Part shown: positions 57,784 through 64,000 of the stretch, piece after piece
Layout of the letters: every line of letters begins with the position of its first letter
Position numbering within the stretch: position 1 is the first letter of the stretch
Assembly (NCBI RefSeq): GCF_003568665.1
Contig: NZ_QXMH01000004.1
Location: 104,942 to 168,941, forward strand
DNA length: 64,000 nucleotides
Origin: Chitinophaga alhagiae
GTDB lineage: Bacteria; Bacteroidota; Bacteroidia; Chitinophagales; Chitinophagaceae
Direction: 5' to 3'
The notes under the pieces: model-generated
Seen by the model: the letters and a program-made list of their open reading frames with translations, nothing else
Database searches by the model: none
What the model was told of the DNA's origin: nothing
Program-made: the position numbers and the translations under genes

Positions 57784-59162
57784 ACCGGTACCTTAAAATA
57801 ATACTCGTACAGATCATAGTGCTGGACTTCGTTTGCCTGAACGGCCTCTTTTTCCTGGCCGGCATGGGGTTGCGGCAATACGACCTTCAGGAGCACCAGG
57901 GAGCGGACACTTTCCTGCTCGCGTCCAATATTGCCTGGGCCATAGCGCTGTACGCCATGGGCCTGAACATGATCAGCCAGCAGCTTTCCTATGAAAGAAT
58001 GGCCCGCCGTACCGTACATGCGGTGCTGTTATACCTGCTGCTGCTGCTCGGTTTTCTTTTCCTGTACGGGCACCTGTACTCCCGCTTTTTTGTGATGATG
58101 TACTGCGCGCTGTTCATTGTGTCTGTAGTGCTCATCCGCCTCCTGTTCTGGTGGATCACCAACTCCATCCTCAAAAGCAAAGACATTGAGCGTAAAATGG
58201 TGATACTGGGGTATAACGAAATGTCAAAAAAACTGGCGGACAACCTGCTGGCCGAAAAAAGCAACCTGAAGCTGGAAGGCTACTTTGAAGAATACAACAA
58301 CGTGCAGGAACTGTCTTATTACCCGGTAATAGGCAACCTGAAAGACTGTGTGCCCTACGCCAAGAGCAACAACATCAGGGAGATCTACTCCACCCTTTCC
58401 CCGGAGCAGAACCCGTACCTGTATAAACTGGCGTACGAGGCGGAGCAGCATTTCATTCACTTCCGTTTTGTGCCGGATTTCAAAATGTTCGTGAACCGGC
58501 AGATCTATGTAGACTATCATAACGATATTCCCATTATTTCCCTGCGTTCCGAACCGCTTGACGACATTGCGAACCGCATCCGCAAACGGCTCTTCGACAT
58601 TTTATTTGCCTCGCTGGTCACCGTTTTGCTGCTGAGCTGGCTCATTCCCCTGCTGGCGCTGCTGATACGCCTTGAGTCACGGGGGCCGGTGTTTTTCATA
58701 CAGCACCGCACCGGGCGCAACAACAAGACCTTCCGCTGCCTGAAGCTGCGCAGCATGTACGTGAACCGGGATGCCAACGAAAAACAGGCTACCCGTAACG
58801 ACAAACGTTTCACACGCATAGGCCGCATTCTCCGCAAAACCAACCTGGATGAGATCCCCCAGTTCCTGAACGTGCTGACGGGAGACATGTCTGTAATAGG
58901 GCCGCGCCCGCACATGCTGAAGCATACGGAAGAATATTCCCGCATCATCCAGCAGTACATGATACGCCACTACCTGAAACCAGGCATCAGCGGATGGGCG
59001 CAGGTAAACGGTTTCCGCGGAGAGATCACGGAAGAGAGCCACCTGCGCAAACGGGTGGAGCACGATATCTGGTATATGGAAAACTGGTCTATCTTCCTTG
59101 ATCTGAAGATCATATTTTTAACGGTGTCTAACACCATAAGAGGAGAAAAAAATGCATTTTGA
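57777..59162 (+). CDS. wcaJ: Undecaprenyl-phosphate glucose phosphotransferase (WcaJ type)
   Basis: A 461-residue initiating transferase that places glucose-1-phosphate on undecaprenyl phosphate. N-terminal four membrane helices (~8-125), a Rossmann-like CoA-binding-type domain (~140-255, MVILGYNEMSKKLADNLL), then the catalytic domain with KRLFDILFASLVTVLLLSWL (membrane re-entrant helix), RTGRNNKTFRCLKLRSM, TNLDEIPQFLNVLTGDMSVIG and GPRPHM...KPGISGWAQVNGFRGE. Full length. It defines the reducing-end sugar and places the locus in the Wzy-dependent class. Confidence 0.93.
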   Translation: MLNRYLKIILVQIIVLDFVCLNGLFFLAGMGLRQYDLQEHQGADTFLLASNIAWAIALYAMGLNMISQQLSYERMARRTVHAVLLYLLLLLGFLFLYGHLYSRFFVMMYCALFIVSVVLIRLLFWWITNSILKSKDIERKMVILGYNEMSKKLADNLLAEKSNLKLEGYFEEYNNVQELSYYPVIGNLKDCVPYAKSNNIREIYSTLSPEQNPYLYKLAYEAEQHFIHFRFVPDFKMFVNRQIYVDYHNDIPIISLRSEPLDDIANRIRKRLFDILFASLVTVLLLSWLIPLLALLIRLESRGPVFFIQHRTGRNNKTFRCLKLRSMYVNRDANEKQATRNDKRFTRIGRILRKTNLDEIPQFLNVLTGDMSVIGPRPHMLKHTEEYSRIIQQYMIRHYLKPGISGWAQVNGFRGEITEESHLRKRVEHDIWYMENWSIFLDLKIIFLTVSNTIRGEKNAF

Positions 59163-59853
59163 GATGTACCGGCAGGACATGCACTCGCACCTGCTCCCCG
59201 GCCTGGACGACGGGGCCAAAACGCTGGAAGATTCCCTTTCGCTCATCAGGCAGCTGCGCGCGCTGGGGTATACCAAGCTGATCACCACGCCGCATATCAT
59301 GTCCGGCATACATAACAATGATGCCGGCACCATTCTGCCCGCGCTGGACAACCTGCGCAAGGCGGTGGAAGCGGCTGGCATAGACGTGGAGCTGGACGCG
59401 GCGGCGGAATACCTGATGGACGATTATTTTGAGTCCCTCCTGGAAGGGCGGGAACCGCTGCTGACCATCAACGGGCAATATGTGCTGGTAGAGTTCTCCT
59501 TTGTGGCCATGCCCATGAACTACCGCACCATTTTCTTCAACCTGAAAATGGCCGGCTATGAGCCTATACTGGCGCACCCGGAGCGGTACATGTACCTGCA
59601 CGGGGACCTGGACTTTTATCGGGAATTGCAGGAGGCGGGCGTTCACCTCCAGCTGAACATTCTCTCCCTCTACGGGTATTACGGCAGCCGGGTGCAAAAA
59701 ATGGCCCTGCAGCTCCTGGAAGCAGGCCTGGTGGAGTTTACCGGTACAGACCTGCACCACCAGCGGCACATGAACGTACTGGCGGGGAAACCCCTGGACG
59801 CTTCCCTCCGGGCAAAGCTGGCCGGCGGGTTTATAAAAAATGAATTGTTATAG
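59152..59853 (+). CDS. CpsB/YwqE-like PHP-fold tyrosine phosphatase
   Basis: A 233-residue metal-dependent phosphatase. PHP motifs: DMHSHLLPGLDDG (metal-binding His pair), TTPHIMSGIH, AHPERYMYLH and GTDLHHQRHM. In Firmicutes, CpsB dephosphorylates the Tyr cluster of the BY-kinase; here the natural target is Wzc (40127). It overlaps the WcaJ-like gene by 11 bases and is the last gene of the biosynthesis run. Confidence 0.9.
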   Translation: MHFEMYRQDMHSHLLPGLDDGAKTLEDSLSLIRQLRALGYTKLITTPHIMSGIHNNDAGTILPALDNLRKAVEAAGIDVELDAAAEYLMDDYFESLLEGREPLLTINGQYVLVEFSFVAMPMNYRTIFFNLKMAGYEPILAHPERYMYLHGDLDFYRELQEAGVHLQLNILSLYGYYGSRVQKMALQLLEAGLVEFTGTDLHHQRHMNVLAGKPLDASLRAKLAGGFIKNELL

Positions 59854-59938
59854 TCAAAAAATTGTAATTTTAAAAAGCACGTTAACAACGGCATGGCCGT
59901 ATCCAAAATAAAACTGAATACAAAACAAGGGTTGCATA

Positions 59939-60658
59939 ATGATTTCTTCTTCAACGGGAGCAAGTAAGTTTCCTGAAAACAAGGGGCTTATCGAAGATGT
60001 GTTCCATGAAATCAGGTCTATTCTTTCCGGTATTTTGTCCAGCGTTGAGTTGATCGAACTTTATGGTTCAGGGCAGTTCAATACGGAAAAAACCGGGGAA
60101 AAGATCAACCGGCAGGCGGGTGCCATCAAATCGCAGGTGATTGAACTGGAGTTTCTTTTACAGAATGTACGCATCATTCAACATATTCTGAACAAATCCC
60201 TTTCTTCCAAGCGGACGCCCGCCAAAATTGCCCTGCTACTGAAAAATGTAGTGGAAGATGACAGGTATGCCCCGTTGTTTGCGCACTGGGTACAGTACAG
60301 CGTGAACAGCAGCCGTGAGGTGGCGTATGTAGACGAGTTCCTGATCAGGCAATTGCTGCTGAACCTGCTTTTCCGCATGCAGCGCAACAGCCAGCCGCAG
60401 GAGCAGCCCCGCCTCACCATCACTTTTGAAAAGGATTACTTTGAGCTGAAAGGCGTATACCTCGCCAATGCCAACGATCATTCCCTCTCATCTTCCATCA
60501 AAACTTTCCAGCAAGACAACCTGCAGGCCTACCTTGACCAGCGCATCTGCAGCCTGATAGCCTACGTGGCGGAGCTGCACGACGGGCGCTTCGAGATCAG
60601 CGCCTTGCCCGAAGGGAAAATTGAAATGCTGGTACACATTCCGTACGATGTAAATTAA
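59939..60658 (+). CDS. Degenerate histidine-kinase-like protein, ChpT-like architecture
   Basis: A 239-residue protein without membrane segment or sensor domain. Residues 15-90 form a DHp-like helical hairpin with His23 (DVFHEIRSILSGILSSVELIE). Residues ~125-239 resemble an ATPase domain: N-box-like DEFLIRQLLLNLLFRMQRN (Asn142) and the C-terminal strand-helix LIAYVAELHDGRFEIS. The G1 and G2 glycine boxes needed for ATP are absent. This fits ChpT/Hpt-like phosphotransferases rather than an active kinase. It follows the phosphatase gene by 85 bases on the same strand and could relay phosphate to the LuxR-type regulator (inference). Confidence 0.68.
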   Translation: MISSSTGASKFPENKGLIEDVFHEIRSILSGILSSVELIELYGSGQFNTEKTGEKINRQAGAIKSQVIELEFLLQNVRIIQHILNKSLSSKRTPAKIALLLKNVVEDDRYAPLFAHWVQYSVNSSREVAYVDEFLIRQLLLNLLFRMQRNSQPQEQPRLTITFEKDYFELKGVYLANANDHSLSSSIKTFQQDNLQAYLDQRICSLIAYVAELHDGRFEISALPEGKIEMLVHIPYDVN

Positions 60659-60667
60659 CGCAGCCGC

Positions 60668-61045
60668 CTACCGCGGGGACAGGCTCTGCAGAAGGATGTT
60701 GCCGTCTATCCGGAACCGCTGGTGCAGGTTGACCAGCAGATCTACATTGGGGTATTTGCTGCGCCCCAGTATGCCTGATAATTGGGACTTGGATATATCC
60801 AGCTCATGGGAAAGCTCCGTCTGGTTATAGCCCCTGGTCTGCATTAAATGTTCAAGAATGGCCACAAAATCCGGGTTGACCGGTAAAGGGTATTCTTTGG
60901 TTTCCCACTCCTCCACCGCATCGGTCAGCTGATCGAGCTTTTTTTCCTCTTCGGGGCTCAGCTTGTCAAACCCCTTTGCCAGTAACGGCTCCATGGCCGC
61001 CATGGCGAGGAAGTACTCCTGCTTGTTTTTGATGGTCTTTTTCAT
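60668..61045 (-). CDS. higA: HigA-type antitoxin (XRE helix-turn-helix)
   Basis: A 125-residue DNA-binding antitoxin from the ATG at 61045; a GTG at 61057, which overlaps the higB stop by one codon position, is an alternative. The N-terminal half is acidic helical (SPEEEKKLDQLTDAVEEWE), and the C-terminal half is an XRE domain (YNQTELSHELDISKSQLSGIL, recognition helix around SKSQLSGILGRSKYP). In HigBA pairs the antitoxin binds the toxin and represses the operon; the gene order toxin-antitoxin seen here is diagnostic. Confidence 0.9.
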   Translation of the reverse strand: MKKTIKNKQEYFLAMAAMEPLLAKGFDKLSPEEEKKLDQLTDAVEEWETKEYPLPVNPDFVAILEHLMQTRGYNQTELSHELDISKSQLSGILGRSKYPNVDLLVNLHQRFRIDGNILLQSLSPR

Positions 61046-61056
61046 GTTAAATAGCA

Positions 61057-61362
61057 CTACAAAGTGATTAATGTTCCCCTCCGCCCATGCTCATCGTACT
61101 GTGCATGTGTTAAAACGCCCCGCACATACAACGTGCTCTTTCTGAAATTGATCATGGCAACCAGCCGGTCCCTGTTTCCGCCAATGTTGAACACATACCG
61201 GTCACTCCCGATATAGTCACAGGAATTGAAGGTCTGCTTCACCTCGCCAAAATCTCTCCACTCCGCCCTCCTTGTTTTTTTGTGCCAGTCATTTAATCCA
61301 ATCACCGACAATGGATGTTTTTTCCCAAATTCAATAATGGGTGGTCTTGAAATGATTCGCAT
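61057..61362 (-). CDS. higB: HigB-type mRNA interferase toxin
   Basis: A 101-residue RelE-superfamily toxin that cleaves translating mRNA. Characteristic segments: PPIIEFGKKHP, LNDWHKKTRRAEWRDFGEVKQTF, then DRYVFNIGGNRDRLVAMINF and YVRGVLTHAQYDEH, the last carrying the C-terminal conserved His/Tyr. The ATG at 61362 gives the standard length; an ATG at 61377 would add five residues. The antitoxin starts 11 bases downstream. Confidence 0.92.
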   Translation of the reverse strand: MRIISRPPIIEFGKKHPLSVIGLNDWHKKTRRAEWRDFGEVKQTFNSCDYIGSDRYVFNIGGNRDRLVAMINFRKSTLYVRGVLTHAQYDEHGRRGTLITL

Positions 61363-61451
61363 GTTTTGATTATTCATGTTCAAAATTATTCATGGACACG
61401 CTTGGGTTAACGCTTCACAAATGTACACAAATTTTTCAAACAACGATCAAA

Positions 61452-61467
61452 GTTCTCAAATGAGAAC
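61452..61467. promoter_or_regulatory. Perfect palindrome upstream of higBA
   Basis: GTTCTCA-AA-TGAGAAC, 7-bp arms, no mismatch, 90 bases upstream of higB and 48 before the divergent MBL gene. It is a likely HigA operator. Confidence 0.6.
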
Positions 61468-61515
61468 AAATAATTGTAGCCATAATGGTAGAAATCAAGT
61501 TTCTTTGCAGTACCC

Positions 61516-62430
61516 ATGTCATTATTCATAGCATCGCTTAATTCAGGCAGTAACGGAAACTGTTATTATATCGGCAACGCCACGGAGGCGGTGCTGGTAG
61601 ACGCGGGCATTTCCTGCCGGGAAACAGAGCGCCGTATGCAGCAGCTGGGGCTGGACATGGCGCGCGTGAAGGCCGTGTTCGTATCTCATGAACATATAGA
61701 CCACATCCGGGGCATTCCGGTGCTGGCTAAAAAGTACCGCCTGCCGGTGTACATTACCGCCGCCACCCTGCAGCACAGCGGCATGGCCCTGGGCGGCATT
61801 CCCTTCAGGGCGCTGGAGCCTGTTACCATTGGCAGCTTGCACGTAACGCCTTTCACCAAACATCACGATGCCGCGGACCCGCACAGTTTTGTTGTAAGCT
61901 GCAACAACGTGCGCATCGGCATTTTCACAGACATTGGCGCGCCCTGCGAACAGCTGGCGCATCATTTTTCACTTTGCCACGCGGCTTTCCTGGAAGCCAA
62001 TTATGATCCTGACATGCTGGAAAACGGCCGGTACCCTATTTACCTGAAAAACCGCATCCGCGGCGGAAAGGGGCACCTTTCCAACCTGCAGGCGCTGGAG
62101 CTGTTCAACACCTGCCGGCCCGCCACCCTGCAACTGCTGCTGCTCTCCCATCTCTCCCGGGACAATAACTCTCCGGAACTGGTACAGGAACTTTTTAACC
62201 ACTATGCCTGCGGCGTGGAAATAACAGTAGCATCGCGGTACGGAGCATCAAAGGTGTTTGAGGTGGACGGGAAATGGCGGGGCACTGCCGCGCAGGCTGC
62301 CGCCGCAATGCAATTGCCAGACCGGCGGGAAACGCTTACGCAGGCATTACAGGCCTACAATACAGGCCGCAAAGCGCGAAAGCGGCAACAGACGGCTGTG
62401 ACACAGGGCAATTTGGGATTTCCGGAGTAG
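61516..62430 (+). CDS. MBL-fold metallo-hydrolase (YycJ-like)
   Basis: A 304-residue metallo-beta-lactamase-fold enzyme. The N-terminus FIASLNSGSNGNCYYIG and the metal motif SHEHIDHIRG (His-x-His-x-Asp-His) match the YycJ/WalJ-like group of nucleases or hydrolases; further ligands are in HSFVV and FTDIG, and HLSRDNNSPE near the end. The last ~40 residues are a basic extension (TGRKARKRQQ). Cellular role in Bacteroidota is not established; relatives act in DNA repair or cell wall control. Confidence 0.88.
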   Translation: MSLFIASLNSGSNGNCYYIGNATEAVLVDAGISCRETERRMQQLGLDMARVKAVFVSHEHIDHIRGIPVLAKKYRLPVYITAATLQHSGMALGGIPFRALEPVTIGSLHVTPFTKHHDAADPHSFVVSCNNVRIGIFTDIGAPCEQLAHHFSLCHAAFLEANYDPDMLENGRYPIYLKNRIRGGKGHLSNLQALELFNTCRPATLQLLLLSHLSRDNNSPELVQELFNHYACGVEITVASRYGASKVFEVDGKWRGTAAQAAAAMQLPDRRETLTQALQAYNTGRKARKRQQTAVTQGNLGFPE

Positions 62431-62530
62431 ATGCAGGCAACAAGCGAAACACGAACACGTTCCCCGGGTGGGCGCCAAGAAGCAGCCCTGCCGCCATCAG
62501 CTGCCGGTAAACCATTTTTGCCGCTATTGC

Positions 62531-64000
62531 TTACCCTTGCTCCACCACCAGGTTAAACGCCGCATCCAGCACCAGCTTCCCTTCTGTTTCCGCATCCGCC
62601 AGCTTTAATCCTTTTATTTTACCGGTTTTGCCTTTGGACACCAGGTCTGTCACCTGCTTTTCGGTGAGTTTTTTTCCGAATGCCTCAAACGGTATCTTGA
62701 ACCCGCATGCAGCAAAATTGGCGCAGCCGTAAGCGGTGTTCCCTTTTTTCAACAGGTGGGCCTTGCATTTGGGGCACTGCATTTCTTCCGGGGATTTGCG
62801 GGGTGTTTTTTCCTTTTCTTCCTTTACCGGCGCGGCGGGTTTTTCCGCTGCCAGGGAAATGGTTTTACCGGCGTTGTTCTTCACTTCGTGCGTCAGCTCC
62901 GCCACCATTTGCACCAGCTCCTGCCTGAACGTGTCCATGGCGTATTCCCCTTTTTCTATGAGGCGGAGCTTGCGCTCCCAGTTGCCTGTCAGCTCGGGGC
63001 TTTTCAGCAGCTCGTTCTGGATGGTGTCTATCAGGTCCATGCCGGTTTGGGTGGCAAATATGTTCTTCTTCTTTTTCTCGATGTATTTTCTGCGGAACAG
63101 CGTTTCAATAATATTGGCGCGGGTGGAGGGGCGGCCAATGCCGTTGTCTTTCAGCAGTTCCCGCATCTCCTCATCTTCCACCTGCTTGCCGGCCGTTTCC
63201 ATGGCGCGCAGCAATGTGGCTTCGGTGAAGGGTTTGGGCGGCGTGGTTTTCCCCTTGTGAATGCGCGGCTCGTGGGGGCCGCTTTCCCCCACCTCAAACA
63301 CCGGGAGTATCTTTTCCTTTTCTTCCTCCTCTTCGCCCTCTTTCTGCGCGGGCGCATCGTTGGCGTATACTTCCTTCCAGCCCGGCTCCAGTATCTGCTT
63401 GCCCGTAGCTTTAAATTCCACCTGGCCTACCTGGCCCAGCACGGTGGTGTTGGCAATTTTACACTCGGGGTAAAATGCTGCAATAAAACGGCGCGCCACC
63501 AGGTCGTACACCCGCTTTTCGTCCAGCGGCAGGTTTTCAGGGTACATGCCCGTGGGGATGATGGCATGGTGGTCTGTCACCTTCTTATCATCAAACACGG
63601 TCTTGAGCTTGGGGATGGGCTGGGTGAGCAACGGCGCAATGAGGGCCTTGTACGGCGTCATGTCCTGCAGGATACCGGCTATTTTGGGATGCAGGTCTTC
63701 AGAAAGGTAAGTGGTGTCTACCCGCGGGTAGGTCACCAGCTTTTTCTCATAGAGGTTCTGGATGTGCTTCAGCGTATCATCCGCGGAAAAAGCATATTTT
63801 TTGTTCGCCTCCACCTGCAGGGCCGTGAGGTCAAACAGGCGGGGATTGCCTTCCTTGCCTTCTTTCCGTTCAAAGCTGGTGATCTCGAAGAGATGCCCTT
63901 TCAGGTATTCCAGGCCCTTGCCGGCGCGCTCGGGCTGCTTGATGCGGTCTATAGCGGCGGTAAATTCCGTTTTGCGGTAAATGGTTTTCAGCTCCCAGTA
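62531..64000 (-). CDS. topB: DNA topoisomerase III, N-terminal part beyond window
   Basis: The frame is open from the stop at 62531 to the window edge at 64000 (489 residues visible); the methionine-like codons inside are not the start. Visible: the active-site Tyr segment KLVTYPRVDTTYLSEDL, TDHHAIIPTG, GIGRPSTRANIIETLF, and a C-terminal zinc-ribbon-like domain with CPKCKAHLL and YGCANFAACGFKIPF. The order and the four-cysteine tail fit topoisomerase III rather than topoisomerase I. An Lys/Glu-rich insert lies at about the middle of the visible part. Confidence 0.88.
   Translation of the reverse strand, partial: YWELKTIYRKTEFTAAIDRIKQPERAGKGLEYLKGHLFEITSFERKEGKEGNPRLFDLTALQVEANKKYAFSADDTLKHIQNLYEKKLVTYPRVDTTYLSEDLHPKIAGILQDMTPYKALIAPLLTQPIPKLKTVFDDKKVTDHHAIIPTGMYPENLPLDEKRVYDLVARRFIAAFYPECKIANTTVLGQVGQVEFKATGKQILEPGWKEVYANDAPAQKEGEEEEEKEKILPVFEVGESGPHEPRIHKGKTTPPKPFTEATLLRAMETAGKQVEDEEMRELLKDNGIGRPSTRANIIETLFRRKYIEKKKKNIFATQTGMDLIDTIQNELLKSPELTGNWERKLRLIEKGEYAMDTFRQELVQMVAELTHEVKNNAGKTISLAAEKPAAPVKEEKEKTPRKSPEEMQCPKCKAHLLKKGNTAYGCANFAACGFKIPFEAFGKKLTEKQVTDLVSKGKTGKIKGLKLADAETEGKLVLDAAFNLVVEQG

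Noticed and set aside
1..64000. CRISPR arrays, insertion sequences, tRNA or rRNA genes
   Set aside because: No regularly spaced repeats, transposase motifs, or cloverleaf/rRNA signatures were recognised by reading; a covariance-model search would be decisive for RNAs.

Overview
The window is one contiguous stretch of a Bacteroidota chromosome, most likely Chitinophagaceae (inference). The reasons are a moderately high-GC genome dense with Bacteroidota-type genes (a DUF2027/Smr protein, META-domain and TPR lipoproteins, large orphan FtsX-type permeases, an UpxY-type antiterminator leading a capsule operon), several promoters with the Bacteroidota -7 box TAnnTTTG, and very few Shine-Dalgarno sequences. 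No rRNA, tRNA, IS element or CRISPR array was seen.

Region 1 (1-8359, minus strand) is a run of eight housekeeping genes: dethiobiotin synthetase, 5-formyl-THF cyclo-ligase, LpxK, RNase R, a polyprenyl diphosphate synthase, an amino acid permease, a DoxX protein and a truncated Smr protein. Region 2 (8423-15859, mostly plus) holds cystathionine beta-synthase, a metal/cobalamin receptor-like protein, a Rieske lipoprotein with an altered second ligand box, fructose-bisphosphate aldolase, AccD, SmpB and two lipoproteins. Region 3 (16019-34551) is mixed: a C39-peptidase ABC exporter with its HlyD partner, RNase HI, a visibly AT-rich two-gene insert of unknown function (20108-20826), an acyl-CoA carboxylase beta subunit, a MarR-GNAT fusion with a perfect operator, a PAS histidine kinase, a large orphan ABC permease, proBA, YwbE and EcsC.

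Region 4 (35230-60658) is the centrepiece, a Wzx/Wzy-type exopolysaccharide locus: wzi, a block of two-component genes, wza, wzc, an UpxY-like antiterminator, GDP-mannose/GDP-fucose/UDP-glucuronate genes, flippase, polymerase, glycosyltransferases, pyruvyl- and acetyltransferases, WcaF-, WcaI- and WcaJ-like proteins and a CpsB-like phosphatase. The set of functions resembles enterobacterial colanic acid synthesis. A LuxR-type response regulator sits inside the locus. Four copies of the dyad TACT-N6-AGTA lie in front of wzi, in front of the regulator gene, and twice in front of wza; at wzi and wza the dyad is the same distance from a -7-like box. I read this as the regulator's operator and consider it the most interesting signal in the window. 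The locus ends with a 239-residue histidine-kinase-like protein lacking ATP-binding boxes, similar in architecture to ChpT-type phosphotransferases.

Region 5 (60668-64000) has a HigBA-type toxin-antitoxin pair with a perfect palindrome upstream, an MBL-fold hydrolase, and the 3' part of a topoisomerase III gene running off the window.

Other items worth attention are a tiny minus-strand transcription unit at 34965-35125 (perfect Shine-Dalgarno, 15-codon ORF, hairpin, intrinsic terminator) and the AT-rich insert with its own palindrome.
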